A stretch of 64,000 nucleotides of DNA from Pseudomonas caspiana (GCF_002158995.1 NZ_LOHF01000001.1:374412-438411), one strand, 5' to 3'; shown: positions 47,075-56,582, counted from the first letter of the stretch. Notes: generated by a model not told the origin, from the sequence alone. Numbers and translations: made by a program.

Positions 47075-47300
47075 ACTGCGCATCCCAATACCGGGTCTTT
47101 TTCGTGTTCGCAATGGGTCCAATACGATGCTGCGTGTTTATTGATGCTGCGTTTTGATTAAGGAAGTGGCAACGCACACCAAACGAAAAAACTAATTGCG
47201 TTACAAACATCGCGAGCCGACTCGCGCCTGGCGTTTGCCGCTCCAAAGCAGGACTACATAGACCGTGGGCAATTTTCTTCGTCAGTAAAACTTGCCCCGC

Positions 47301-47978
47301 TTACGATACAGCCAGAACCATCAAGTTCGACACACAGGCCTGTGTATCTTCCTTGTGTGCGTCAGCACTGACCAAAACCGTCACCACCACATTTCCACGT
47401 TCGAAGTGCCATCTCGCAGGAGTCCCGCGACGCGGCGAGCCGACCCACTCTGCAGTGAATCCTCCGTCAACCAGCGACTGGTGATATAGCCCTATGGTCT
47501 GTGTACAGGTTGCCTGACCAGGTGCAACAGCACTCTGTGGAAATTTGAAGTCCAGGCGACTGACAGGTTGGCCTTTTGCGTCCGATATTGATTCCAGTGA
47601 GTAGCCCGTGCCGCCGACCCGTTCGTCTGAGATCCAGAATTCCTGCGGATCGGTGGCGTTGTATTTCAACATCACGCCAAACTTTTTCTCGACCTGTATA
47701 CGCGCCATGTCCTGCTTGCCATGGATCGAAAGCGTCAACCGCACGATGCGCTGCGCAAGTTCCTCAGAGGTCAAATCCGGCAAGGGCTGCGCAGCGGCAT
47801 CTGTGGATACAGGAATGACTTGGGGCTGTGCACTCGCAAAAGAGACCAGCAACACACCGGCCCATAACAAGTTCGCACAAAGATTGATGACGCTTCTGCG
47901 CGCTTGGCGATACGGCGCAAGTGGCTTTGTTAAATTCACGGGCCAATTTTTATGATTCAAATGCCCTACAGTCCCCAA
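47301..47978 (-). CDS. secreted hypothetical protein
   Basis: 225 residues from a TTG; the true start is uncertain and may be a TTG at 47960. A hydrophobic segment LCANLLWAGVLLVSFASA ends in a signal-peptidase-type site. The mature part (GTGYSLESISDAKGQPVSRLDFKFP, CTQTIGLYHQSLVDGGFTAEW, RWHFERGNVVVTVLVSADAH) has two cysteines. No family recognised. Palindrome S2 is about 70 bases upstream. Confidence 0.65.
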   Translation of the reverse strand: MGTVGHLNHKNWPVNLTKPLAPYRQARRSVINLCANLLWAGVLLVSFASAQPQVIPVSTDAAAQPLPDLTSEELAQRIVRLTLSIHGKQDMARIQVEKKFGVMLKYNATDPQEFWISDERVGGTGYSLESISDAKGQPVSRLDFKFPQSAVAPGQATCTQTIGLYHQSLVDGGFTAEWVGSPRRGTPARWHFERGNVVVTVLVSADAHKEDTQACVSNLMVLAVS

Positions 47979-48043
47979 ATGAAAGCCAGTGCCGAGTATT
48001 TATAATAATCAGGAGAAGATCGCCCAAGACCTCCAGCATTTCA

Positions 48044-48061
48044 ATAGCACACCTGTGCTAT
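48044..48061. promoter_or_regulatory. palindrome S2
   Basis: ATAGCACACCTGTGCTAT, upstream of the gene 47301-47978 and in the divergent gap before 48329. Confidence 0.8.
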
Positions 48062-48328
48062 GGGCACGCATCGAGTATTCGATTATCGTTTTACCCGTCG
48101 GGCCATAGCTTCATGGATTCGCTAACAGAGCAATCTGTAAGTCTCGCTTTATGGTTGTTGTCGTTATAAAACCTCACGGCACCAGGCCTCGCGATTCATA
48201 CCGATACCCGTTGGTATATCGCAAGCTGCAACGGCAATTCAACGACAGGTGTAGCTGGCACTGCGACCCAAGCAACATTGCCGAGTCAAGGCTGCGTCCT
48301 GACGCTTTGCAACGTGGAGGTTCAGGAA

Positions 48329-49693
48329 ATGGAAAACCAAACGCAGTCCCCCTACGACGCCAGCGTGCGCGACCACCAGATGGAAGCCGAGCTTGAGGCT
48401 TACTTCTGCAATCACCGCAAAACCGGCATCGTGCTGCAGAGGATTTATCCCCCTACATCGTTCCCCCGTGTACGCAGTCGTTTGGGCGGTCTGCCCCAAT
48501 TACCACATGCTTTTGAATGGCCCATAGGCGTGAGTTACGGCGAGTCGGCGCCCATGCATTTTCTTGCGCAGATCGACTGCGCGGAGTTGCCACGCGTCGA
48601 GTCGCTGATGCCAACGCAGGGCATGTTGTTTTTCTTCGCTGTAAACGACGAAGAACAGATATGGGATACAGGTGCTCCTCAGGAACGTGTCCGGGTGTTG
48701 TACGTGCGGAGCGTCCCGGAGGACCAGCCCGAGCGTCAGGCACCGGAACATCTGCGTCCGATTCAGGACGTGAATAAAGCAGACAGCCCTTATACGGAAC
48801 AGGGATGGCTGCTACCTGGCGAGAGTGGCCCGCGCCTCCATGTACGATGGCCATTGGTTGCACGGCGGATGGAGACCTGGCCATACGACGTGCCAACGCC
48901 GGAAGGCCGCTCAATGCCAGACGTGGCGGCCTACCACCAGCGATGGTCCGAACTTAGCCTGGGAGCAGCCGTGGCAGCGACCGGGCTAATGCCCAATGCC
49001 AACGCTGTTTTCCGTTGGGAGCAACCGCTCTCCCAATCCTGGACGTTCCCTGCCCAATGGCTGCGCTATCAGCTGGACTTCCCGCAGGCGGGAATCATGA
49101 TAGATCGGCTGGCGCGGATCGTAGGCAATGAGCGAAGCAAGAGAACACGCCGCTTTGTCGCTGATCAGGATGTACTGGACTGGGTGGAGCACGCCAGTCG
49201 CCTTGGCTGGGATAACGTTCCTGATGAGGTCACGAGGGAGGCCTTCCGAAACTGGATCATTGAACAGATTGGCGACAAGAATGAAGGCGCCACGTTCACC
49301 GACGTCACAATGGGAGAAGTTTTCACGAACGGCCTGCTCGCCTCCATTGCGTACCTCGCTGGTTCACCTGACGCCGCGAGGTTGATTCCATCACCGCTAT
49401 ATAGAGACCTTGAAGGCGAACACTTGCCGTATGAGGAAAGTTATCGCAAGCATGCCGATGGACGAAGGTACTGTGCCAGAGCTAGAGTCCATCAGATGTT
49501 GGGGCATGTTCCGCTTTTGCAGGGCGCCATGCCTGATATCGAGGGGGAGCCGGTATGCCTGTTGCAGCTCGCCTGGGATCCCGCCATCAACCTAAAGTTT
49601 GGGGATTGCGGCCAAGCGACTTTCTGGATTTCCAGGGAGGATCTGGCGGTCCAGAACTTTGATCGTGTGGCAGCGGTGGTTGAATCACATTGA
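48329..49693 (+). CDS. DUF1963 (YwqG-like) protein
   Basis: 454 residues from the ATG at 48329 (GGAGG nine bases upstream). The features SRLGGLPQLPHAFEWP, MHFLAQIDCAELP, GMLFFFAVNDE and the C-terminal HQMLGHVPLLQGAMPDIEGEPVCLLQLAWD, KFGDCGQATFWI are those of DUF1963, of unknown biochemistry. No signal peptide: cytoplasmic. Confidence 0.82.
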   Translation: MENQTQSPYDASVRDHQMEAELEAYFCNHRKTGIVLQRIYPPTSFPRVRSRLGGLPQLPHAFEWPIGVSYGESAPMHFLAQIDCAELPRVESLMPTQGMLFFFAVNDEEQIWDTGAPQERVRVLYVRSVPEDQPERQAPEHLRPIQDVNKADSPYTEQGWLLPGESGPRLHVRWPLVARRMETWPYDVPTPEGRSMPDVAAYHQRWSELSLGAAVAATGLMPNANAVFRWEQPLSQSWTFPAQWLRYQLDFPQAGIMIDRLARIVGNERSKRTRRFVADQDVLDWVEHASRLGWDNVPDEVTREAFRNWIIEQIGDKNEGATFTDVTMGEVFTNGLLASIAYLAGSPDAARLIPSPLYRDLEGEHLPYEESYRKHADGRRYCARARVHQMLGHVPLLQGAMPDIEGEPVCLLQLAWDPAINLKFGDCGQATFWISREDLAVQNFDRVAAVVESH

Positions 49694-49914
49694 ATGATTT
49701 GTAACGCCCGTTAATCTATTCGCGCCTAGCCCTCCTCCTCATCAAACAACGTGCAAACTACTGGGTTTAAATGCATTTTCTTGAACCATTTTTTCAGGTT
49801 CATTGAATAGAGTTATTAACATGCTGCGTACCCAGTTGTTTTCATTGCAGATGCTCACAGCGTTTGTCTTGGGAGTTGCTTGGTGCCACGTAAAACTGAG
49901 GCATCGCACCACAA

Positions 49915-50397
49915 ATGAAAAAGATATTTTATGCCGCGTGCCTCACCTGCCTGCTCATCGGGTTACAGGCGCAAGCCCAGACAAGGTGTCCAATGGGTGT
50001 CCAGGTAGGGAGTATGCAATGCTTGCCTGACGAGCCACAGGGTGAAGGTAACACCCCTGCCCGTCCGACCGGCGAGTGGATCAAGACCTGGGGCGCGATT
50101 GCAATGTCTAGCACAGGCGAAGTAGGAACCGTTGTTGGCAAATTATCTGAGGCCGATGCGAAGAGCTCTGCCATTAAACAATGCGCCAAGGGCGGAGCGA
50201 ATGATTGCGCCGTTCAACTGGTTTATCGAAATCAATGCGCTGCGCTGGCCGCGTCTCAGGTGGACACTTTTTTCCAGGCGTCTGCGAGCAAACAGCTCGC
50301 AGAGAGTGGCGTGAAAAAGGTGTGTGATGAGAGCGGTGGGGGAACATGCAAGGTCATGTACTCCGAATGCAGCGAACCGCTGTTCAGAAAATACTGA
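49915..50397 (+). CDS. DUF4189 secreted protein, copy A
   Basis: 160 residues; signal peptide MKKIFYAACLTCLLIGLQAQA, then QTRCPMGVQVGSMQCLPDE, WIKTWGAIAMS, VVGKLSEADAKSSAIKQC and CKVMYSECS. The mature part has eight or so cysteines expected to form disulfides. A close paralogue is at 55393. Function unknown. Confidence 0.8.
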   Translation: MKKIFYAACLTCLLIGLQAQAQTRCPMGVQVGSMQCLPDEPQGEGNTPARPTGEWIKTWGAIAMSSTGEVGTVVGKLSEADAKSSAIKQCAKGGANDCAVQLVYRNQCAALAASQVDTFFQASASKQLAESGVKKVCDESGGGTCKVMYSECSEPLFRKY

Positions 50398-50441
50398 GAT
50401 CCGAACAGGCTTATCGCGCGCCATATCCTTTGAGTAACCCG

Positions 50442-51172
50442 TTACTTCACGCAGAGCGCAATGTTCGTGCGCGCAGCATGGATCACGCTCAAGTAATCTT
50501 CGACGACGGCAGGTGACATGCCCTGAGTAATTGCATCATCTGCCCTTGCAGCGTCATGACGATATTTCGACAGTGTCGTCAGACATCCTGCCTTGTCATT
50601 CAACTTATACTGCGTCAGCGCATAATCATTGCGCAGACCGCCCTCATCAATCATCCCACTGTGCTAAGGCACTCTCTATAAACGGGCGCTAACGTGGTCT
50701 CGGCCTGGGTATATTTTTTCTCGTCGTAAAGCTTTTTAAATTCTCGACGCGTCTCGCCCATCGCCGGCTGAGCGCAGATGGCAGGCACATAGTTGTAATC
50801 ACCTTCGAAACTGCCATTGCTGCCGCAGTACTCCCGGCACTGTTCTTTGGTAGACGTACCCACCACTAATCCTTTGGGCGTATTAGTCAGATTCAGTGAA
50901 CATTGGCTTGGGGCATCACCCTCGTAAACTACCGCGCCTCCCCTAGGGTGCAGACGGCCGGAAAACGTGCAACCACTGCCAGCGTTTTCGGTGTCCAGTG
51001 AGAAGGTCTGAATACCCTTCGCAATGTCAGTCCCAATGACCAATCGGCCCCAACCACCCTCGGTCGCATAAGTGCCTGCTTGCGGCGGTGATTGTTGCGC
51101 CATGGCTGATGCAGGCAACATCAACGAGCTGGCGCAAAAAGCCGCACAGCAAATATTAATAGCTCGCTTCAT
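50442..51172 (-). pseudogene. secreted protein split by a stop/frameshift
   Basis: Frame 1 (51172 to 50651) has a signal peptide (cleavage after AMA), AGTYATEGGWGRLVIG, CTFSGRLHP, CREYCGSNGSFEGDYNYV and a helix ending in ECLSTVG. Frame 2 (50654 to 50442) starts MIDEGGLRNDYALTQYKLNDKAGCLTTL and reads as its natural end; they overlap as ATGA. One added base would join them. The first part resembles the gene at 46495. Alternatively, two coupled polypeptides. Confidence 0.6.
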
Positions 51173-51373
51173 CACTACACCCTTATGGAGGATTGAGCCC
51201 ATTTACTGCTGCCGCGTATCAAATGTGTAGGGCCGTGAAACTGCGCCCTTCGTAAATAAACAACATCGAATGCCGCGCCCCGCAACGTTTCGACAGGCGC
51301 ACAGGACACTTCCTGGCTGTTGGTGAGCGCCGTTTTTCTGATAACCAACTTACGGACCGCAGTCGACAAATCA

Positions 51374-51391
51374 ATAGCACACCTGTGCTAT
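51374..51391. promoter_or_regulatory. palindrome S3
   Basis: ATAGCACACCTGTGCTAT, about 200 bases upstream of the gene on the minus strand starting at 51172; identical to S2. Confidence 0.8.
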
Positions 51392-51455
51392 CGAAAATCA
51401 TCAGCAGGTCAATTACTGTTCCCCCTCTGGACGGATATCTAAAGGTTGATTGAGG

Positions 51456-51680
51456 TCGAGTAATCAATATGCCTCGCGCCACATTACATTCCATCTGCCT
51501 GATGGCTCGGTGGTGCCCACTCACTTCTTGTGTGACATTGTGCGCGTCCTCGATACGGTGGATGAAGAAGCTTCCAGATTAAACGTCGAGGTCAGCGATT
51601 AATGATACGGTTCGACAGGCCGGGATTGGCGCCAAAGTCACTCGGACGGGCTGTGGTTCGAAGATGCTGCCAATCTGTAG
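51456..51680 (+). pseudogene. Imm11-type immunity protein relic A
   Basis: The plus strand reads RHITFHLPDGSVVPTHFLCDIVRVLDTVDEEASRLNVEVSD, ending in a stop at 51600. After it, in shifted frames, come DTVRQAGIGAK and SDGLWFEDAANL before a TAG at 51678. These correspond to the middle and the end of Imm11 (DUF1629) proteins and to relic B at 52931, so the centre is deleted. The gene is dead. Confidence 0.7.
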
Positions 51681-51765
51681 GCCGAGTCAAACACCTGAGG
51701 TCGGGGCAAATCTTGTGGCCCCGATTTCCATAGTCCTGCGCTGTCTACCCGCAAACATAGGCCCC

Positions 51766-51836
51766 GTAGGAGCTGCCGAAGGCTGCGATCCCGGTATACC
51801 CGTAGAAATGCTTCGCAGCCTTCGGCAGCTCCTACA
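51766..51836. repeat. REP pair (inverted)
   Basis: GTAGGAGCTGCCGAAGGCTG (51766 on) and its reverse complement ending at 51836, a typical Pseudomonas REPIN/BIME. Confidence 0.9.
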
Positions 51837-51932
51837 GAAAACGCATTTCAATCCAGTATTTGGCTGTTGTTTTACGAGCGCGCTTGCCGGCGATTTGGTC
51901 TGTTAGTTGATGAAGATATCGTCTGTGCTGGC

Positions 51933-51960
51933 GCAATCGCGGGCAACCGCGCTCCTACAG
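51933..51960 (-). repeat. REP element
   Basis: On the minus strand CTGTAGGAGCGCGGTTGCCC leads into GCGATTGC, a single REP of a second class. Confidence 0.85.
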
Positions 51961-52033
51961 GTAAAGTCACTGTTTCCCGGATGAATCCTCTCTGAGATAC
52001 GCGCCATGATCAATTCACGCTGAGGAGTCGGCC

Positions 52034-52924
52034 ATGCAATTGTCCCCTTCGTTGAAGTCCTTGATACCGGAATGCAGGGAATGGCTTGATCGGGCCCGGA
52101 CCTCAGGCGATATCGACCGCTACACAAGCGCCGTACAAGATCATCTCGAAGTTGCCGGCCGCCTTACCCCCAAGGTCGGGACTCAACTTGGGCGAATCAG
52201 CCACTTTTGGAGCGTAGCCGCTTGCGATGCTTACTTTCGTGCGGACCCGGATGAGCTTGCCCGTTTCTTCAGGTGGACGATTGAAAGCCGAGCGCTGCTG
52301 CTTCGTTGGGATGGAGTACACAGCCAGCTGAGGCCACAGCTTGGCAATTGGCCCAGAGAATACTCAGACAGCTTGCGCGCTGCAGGCCCCACCGTGCTGT
52401 GTCGCTGGGATATAGGCAAGGTCAGCGCGCAGCGCTTTCTGGAGATGGCGGAGAAAGATACGCGGCTCAATCTGTTGCCTCAGTCTCGTCGAATCGCCCA
52501 CAACACCCACGATGTGTTTTTAACGTTCCTGTTCTGCGACGCCTATGCACTTTTGACCCGGTTTGAGCCGCGCAAGCCCTTGATTGCTACCTATCAGGGT
52601 CTTCTGGATAACTGGAAGACCGACGACCAGAACACCTTTGCGCAACACATGAGCCAGGCCGCTGAATTCCATATCAGTCGGAGCAAGCACAGCACAGGCT
52701 GGAAAATTTACGAATTCGACTACGACTTTGATCGCGTCTTCCCGATCGAGTTACTGGCCGTGCTGGCTCTACGACGACGGGATAACCTTGCAGACTTCCC
52801 GGCGGGTCACGTGCTGATCGATGGGCCGTGGTCGGCGCTCAGGGATTTGCCTTGTGCTGAGCAGCACCCTCTCATCGAGGCTGTTCTGACGCGTGTGAAG
52901 AATGATTATCCGCAATTTCTTTGA
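52034..52924 (+). CDS. helical hypothetical protein, possible immunity protein
   Basis: 296 residues, no signal peptide. Mostly helical with aromatic-rich segments (RISHFWSVAACDAYFRADPDELARFFRW and FLFCDAYALLTRF) and an acidic end (HPLIEAVLTRVKNDYPQF). It is flanked on both sides by Imm11 relics, and its helical, tryptophan-rich composition recalls some toxin-immunity families such as Imm49. That likeness is weak, and the role is inferred from context. Confidence 0.6.
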   Translation: MQLSPSLKSLIPECREWLDRARTSGDIDRYTSAVQDHLEVAGRLTPKVGTQLGRISHFWSVAACDAYFRADPDELARFFRWTIESRALLLRWDGVHSQLRPQLGNWPREYSDSLRAAGPTVLCRWDIGKVSAQRFLEMAEKDTRLNLLPQSRRIAHNTHDVFLTFLFCDAYALLTRFEPRKPLIATYQGLLDNWKTDDQNTFAQHMSQAAEFHISRSKHSTGWKIYEFDYDFDRVFPIELLAVLALRRRDNLADFPAGHVLIDGPWSALRDLPCAEQHPLIEAVLTRVKNDYPQFL

Positions 52925-52930
52925 CTGAGG

Positions 52931-53260
52931 CCCGCTGCAAGATGGCTCAAATGGCCGTCGCGTCACCTCTGTGACTTAGTGCGCATGCTCGCGGCGTTAG
53001 ACGAACAAAAATCAACTTATCAAGTTCGCACAGGTCATGAATTCGAGACTGGCAAACCGTTCAGGATAATGACCTTTGCAGGTGGTGCACGTCTCACCTT
53101 CAAAAAAGACCTTGTGGGTTCGGCCCATGTTTTCCGCATGGCCGAGAAGAAGTCGTCAGTCATTTGTGATCGCATGTTGTACACCGCGATCAGGAAAGCC
53201 GGTATTGGCGTCAAGCCAGGTTCTGGTGGTCTTTTATGGCGCGACGCTGCTGATGTGTAA
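52931..53260 (+). pseudogene. Imm11-type immunity protein relic B (C-terminal)
   Basis: The frame reads HLCDLVRMLAALDEQKS, TGKPFRIMTFAGGARLTFKKD, SAHVFRMAEKKSSVICDRMLY and then KAGIG and LLWRDAADV, the C-terminal half of Imm11 proteins. The N-terminal half is missing and no start with a ribosome site is seen before 52979. A short 93-residue product from a GTG at 52979 cannot be excluded. Confidence 0.7.
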
Positions 53261-53311
53261 AGGTGCCGCGCGCTGTGATCGCCCGATTAACACACCACTA
53301 CAGCCGCACCT

Positions 53312-53329
53312 ATAGTACGGGTGTGCTAT
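53312..53329. promoter_or_regulatory. palindrome S4 (inverted relative to the others)
   Basis: ATAGTACGGGTGTGCTAT; read on the minus strand it is ATAGCACACCCGTACTAT. Two mismatches from perfect symmetry. It lies just before the rightward gene at 53337. Confidence 0.7.
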
Positions 53330-53336
53330 AGGAAAA

Positions 53337-54314
53337 ATGCCCTGCGCCTGTAACTTACAGATGATCATCGCTGGATTAATTTTCCGCAATTCTTTGATCA
53401 GGCACGAAAGCACAGGGGCTTTTCAATTGACGCTAGATACCGTTGCCACCCGTTTCCCCGTTGGCTGGAAAAATCCACTGCTGCGAGTAGCGTTCATCAC
53501 CGTGGCGGCGACATGCAGCTGGCAGCCGCTGAGCGCACAGGCCGGATCTATGGCCCCCGCTAACGCCTCCTCTACCCTGCCTGTCGATAACACCGAAGCC
53601 TCGCTGAACCTTGATGAGCGAAAGCTGATTCAGGAAGGTCTGATCTGGGGCGGTTTTTATCAGGGTGCTATTAACGGCAACTTTGGCAAAGATACGCGGG
53701 CAGCCATTGCCGCGATTCAGCAGCAGTACAAACAGCCCGGCACCGGTCTCCTGAACGCCGACCTGGCCATGCACCTGGGCGGTTCAGCGCTGAATAAACG
53801 AACAGCCTTCGGCTGGACCACCGGGACTGAACCAAAGACCGGGGTGAGACTGGGCTACCCGTCAAAATTACTCACGGTACTCACCAGCCCAAATGCCAAT
53901 ACCGTGAATCTGAATGCCGAGGACAGCAGTATTTCGTTGCGGGTTGAACGACTGATCAATATGAAACCCGGCCAGATTGGTACGATCTACAACAACCTCG
54001 CCAGCGATACCCAGTCCACCTTTACGTACAACGTCAGACATGATGATTCATTCATCACTGCGGGCTCTCGCGGGCCGCTCAAGTTTCTCCGTCGCTATGA
54101 ACAGCGCGGGAGTGAGATTCGTGCTTTAGACCTCGTATGGGTCAGCGAGCGCGATGCAGACATGAAAGCCCTCGCGATACTGGTTTCCAACAGCTTCGAC
54201 CCGTTCAATACCTCCGGGCCGCAAAAAGAGCCGGAATATCCTTACCTCTCCAGCCTCGCCCGATCAGCAAATAACGAATCGACTGGCAAACCCAATGCCG
54301 TGCCCACTCAGTAA
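53337..54314 (+). CDS. exported protein with peptidoglycan-binding-like domain
   Basis: Up to 325 residues; a TTG at 53427 preceded by AGGGG gives a more normal signal peptide (NPLLRVAFITVAATCSWQPLSAQA), so the start is uncertain. After it, DERKLIQEGLIWGGFYQGAINGNFGKDTRAAIAAIQQQYK is a PG_binding_1 fold. The C-terminal 150 residues are an unknown beta-rich domain. Periplasmic. Confidence 0.75.
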   Translation: MPCACNLQMIIAGLIFRNSLIRHESTGAFQLTLDTVATRFPVGWKNPLLRVAFITVAATCSWQPLSAQAGSMAPANASSTLPVDNTEASLNLDERKLIQEGLIWGGFYQGAINGNFGKDTRAAIAAIQQQYKQPGTGLLNADLAMHLGGSALNKRTAFGWTTGTEPKTGVRLGYPSKLLTVLTSPNANTVNLNAEDSSISLRVERLINMKPGQIGTIYNNLASDTQSTFTYNVRHDDSFITAGSRGPLKFLRRYEQRGSEIRALDLVWVSERDADMKALAILVSNSFDPFNTSGPQKEPEYPYLSSLARSANNESTGKPNAVPTQ

Positions 54315-54359
54315 CGCATTTCGGCAGAAGCCGGACTTGAGAACGCAAGCCTCATTTGC

Positions 54360-55205
54360 ATGAGACTTCCAATGGCCCTCGTTGCAGCTGCCTGCCTGGT
54401 CATGGACCACTCCATCGTGCGTGCGAGCGAAACCAGCGCCGTAACCAATGAGCAGGGATGCGTCAGGCAGCGCGGCGGTCCACAGGATCCCGGCATGGTG
54501 CCGCCGCCCGTCATGGATGCCTGCCTGGGCCCCTATTCTTTACGCATTCCCGCCAACTATTTCGATAACCAGATGGGCCCGAACTTCGATGGCAGTTTTG
54601 GGCTTTACCTCGAATATCCGGAGCTGAAGCCGTTCGCGCCAGGCGAGCGAACGCACCTGACACTGGATGTGGCGACTCGCACGGTGAATATTGGCTATGA
54701 CTACCTTGACCGGGTAAGCATCGAGGAGTTTATGCAACGTCAAACCGTGCCAGACGGTCCTGGCGAAGATGCGCCCGAAATGGATATTCAGACGCGTATC
54801 AAAGGTGAGGAGATCGATGGGCTCACACCTTACTACGCCAATATTGCTGCGTATCGCGCGCACTACCTGGCGAAGGGACTGAAGCCATCCAACTCCATAA
54901 TGGACGCCACCTATTACAAGGACTGGTACGTGAATCGCGATGCCCAAGGTCGCATCGAGACGTTCATCAAGTGCACATCGCACGAAGTTAAAGAGACAGG
55001 CGTGGAATATCGTGACGGTAAGCTGGTACGCAGCAACGACCGCATGTTGCCGGAATGTGAGCACACGTTTGTCATCCCCGAGATGAATGCGGCAGTAAAG
55101 ATCAACTATGTGCGTTTCGCGTTCAAGGGCTGGAAGAAGATTCAAGATCGAGCACGAAGCGCACTGCAGGAATTATCTCGTGATGCTGATTTTACCCGCC
55201 GTTAA
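54360..55205 (+). CDS. secreted hypothetical protein
   Basis: 281 residues; signal peptide ending near VRASE. Features: GCVRQRGGPQD, CLGPYSLRIPANYFD, then C-terminal IKCTSHEVKETGVEYRDGKLV and CEHTFVIPEMNAAVKINYVRFAFKGWKKIQ. Four cysteines. The last region resembles some periplasmic T6SS immunity proteins, by impression only. Starts 45 bases after the PG-binding gene, likely the same operon. Confidence 0.7.
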   Translation: MRLPMALVAAACLVMDHSIVRASETSAVTNEQGCVRQRGGPQDPGMVPPPVMDACLGPYSLRIPANYFDNQMGPNFDGSFGLYLEYPELKPFAPGERTHLTLDVATRTVNIGYDYLDRVSIEEFMQRQTVPDGPGEDAPEMDIQTRIKGEEIDGLTPYYANIAAYRAHYLAKGLKPSNSIMDATYYKDWYVNRDAQGRIETFIKCTSHEVKETGVEYRDGKLVRSNDRMLPECEHTFVIPEMNAAVKINYVRFAFKGWKKIQDRARSALQELSRDADFTRR

Positions 55206-55392
55206 TGAAGAAACGGAGGGTGTGCTGTTGCAAAGCATCATCCCCAAGCAACATAAGGAGAACGAATCGTGACCCAGACAACTCCGTCTGCTCAACTATA
55301 AAAACAAGGTTTATACGCGCCATGAAGCATTCTTAAAGATCGAAAACTCAATGATCAGCGCTGGAAGTCAGTCACTGCCATAGGGCCAAAAG

Positions 55393-55881
55393 ATGGACAT
55401 GAAAATTTATCTGGTGAGTCTTTCACTGCTGGTGATCAGCCTGCAGGCCGGCGCGCAGACAAGATGCCCCATAGGCGTCCAGGCAGGCAGCATTCAATGC
55501 ATACCGGATGACCCGCAGACCGGTCAAAGTGCCCCTCCCCGGCCAACTGGCGAATGGATTAAAACCTGGGGGGCGATCGCGGGCTCAGATACTACTGGCG
55601 AGTCCGGAGCGGTGGTCGGCAAGTTAACCCAAGAGGAAGCGAAGTCGGCAGCCCTTTATCAATGCGCCTTAGGAGGAGCCACTGACTGCAAGGTTGACCT
55701 GGCGTATAAAAATCAGTGTGTTGCACTGGTGTCCAGTGAAATTAATAGCGTCTCTCAAGGTTCCGCAACGAAGCAACGAGCTATTGATCTGGCGATGAAC
55801 AGGTGTGTCAAAAAAAGCGGTGGCCATGAGTGCAAGGTCATGTACACCGCATGCTCTGATCCGATTTTTCGCAAGTACTAA
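55393..55881 (+). CDS. DUF4189 secreted protein, copy B
   Basis: 162 residues; signal peptide, then QTRCPIGVQAGSIQCIPDDP, WIKTWGAIAGS, AVVGKLTQEEAKSAALYQC and CKVMYTACS. Very similar to the protein at 49915 in sequence and length, so a recent or maintained duplication. Confidence 0.8.
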   Translation: MDMKIYLVSLSLLVISLQAGAQTRCPIGVQAGSIQCIPDDPQTGQSAPPRPTGEWIKTWGAIAGSDTTGESGAVVGKLTQEEAKSAALYQCALGGATDCKVDLAYKNQCVALVSSEINSVSQGSATKQRAIDLAMNRCVKKSGGHECKVMYTACSDPIFRKY

Positions 55882-55977
55882 ACCTTGCTCAAGGGCGCGA
55901 GGGTAACGAATCAGATTTCCGGTCAGCACACGCCGAGTTCTTCAAGGCAATGGCGGCGCTGACCTGGCGTTCCCCTT

Positions 55978-56499
55978 TCACTGACGTGGGGCGTTAGTCG
56001 TGGGCCCCCAAAACGTTCTATAGGTAAATTCCGGCAACGTATTCACGAGCTCCGGTCGACCTATTTTGATCATGCCGTTGGTTCTCCGAGAGCTTGCTTT
56101 ACAGACGAAATCATAGGGCCGTTCCAGAACAGTGCTAGCAACCGGTTCCCATTGAGTACTTGTCGGTCCCTGGGTGACTTCGCCCGAACGCATTTTAGAA
56201 TTCGCGGACTCGACAGTGTACCGGCCACCCTTACACTGAAAGGCAATCCTGTATAGCGTGAAGAGAGGTTTGTCCTCTCCTTCGAATACATAAACAACAT
56301 TCACTGAGCGTGCGGGCTCAGCACCAGATTTCGAAGGCGTATCCGCAACGGAAAGAGCATCGGCATAAATGACTTGCCGTTTCGGCTGATCCCCACTTCC
56401 GAAGATTAGCCACCAGTCAGGCATTGCGGCAACTGCGATGCCCGGAGAAATGACAAGGGGGGAAAAGACCGCCAGAACCAAAGCGAGTTTATGCACCAA
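55978..56499 (-). CDS. adhesin-E-like periplasmic protein
   Basis: 173 residues with a signal peptide (cleavage near AVAA). The mature part (PDWWLIFGSGD, VIYADALSV, VNVVYVF, FQCKGGRYTVESANSKM, CKASSR) has the layout of the surface-adhesin-E/CNP-like family, with a pair of cysteines. Palindrome S5 lies about 90 bases upstream. Confidence 0.7.
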   Translation of the reverse strand: MVHKLALVLAVFSPLVISPGIAVAAMPDWWLIFGSGDQPKRQVIYADALSVADTPSKSGAEPARSVNVVYVFEGEDKPLFTLYRIAFQCKGGRYTVESANSKMRSGEVTQGPTSTQWEPVASTVLERPYDFVCKASSRRTNGMIKIGRPELVNTLPEFTYRTFWGPTTNAPRQ

Positions 56500-56582
56500 C
56501 GTTTACTCCCGTAGTTGCTGACAATAGGAACCGAACAAACTTTATATCTGCCCTGATAATCTCATACCCTCTTTGGCATTCA

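Noticed and set aside
47040..47246. 68-residue minus-strand frame starting a gene controlled by S1
   Set aside because: It runs through the palindrome itself and has no gene-like features, so S1 remains without a target.
51219..51524. 101-residue minus-strand frame
   Set aside because: It crosses palindrome S3 and the Imm11 relic; no supporting features.
52034..52924. Firm assignment as Imm49
   Set aside because: The likeness is only general helical and aromatic composition; kept as hypothetical.
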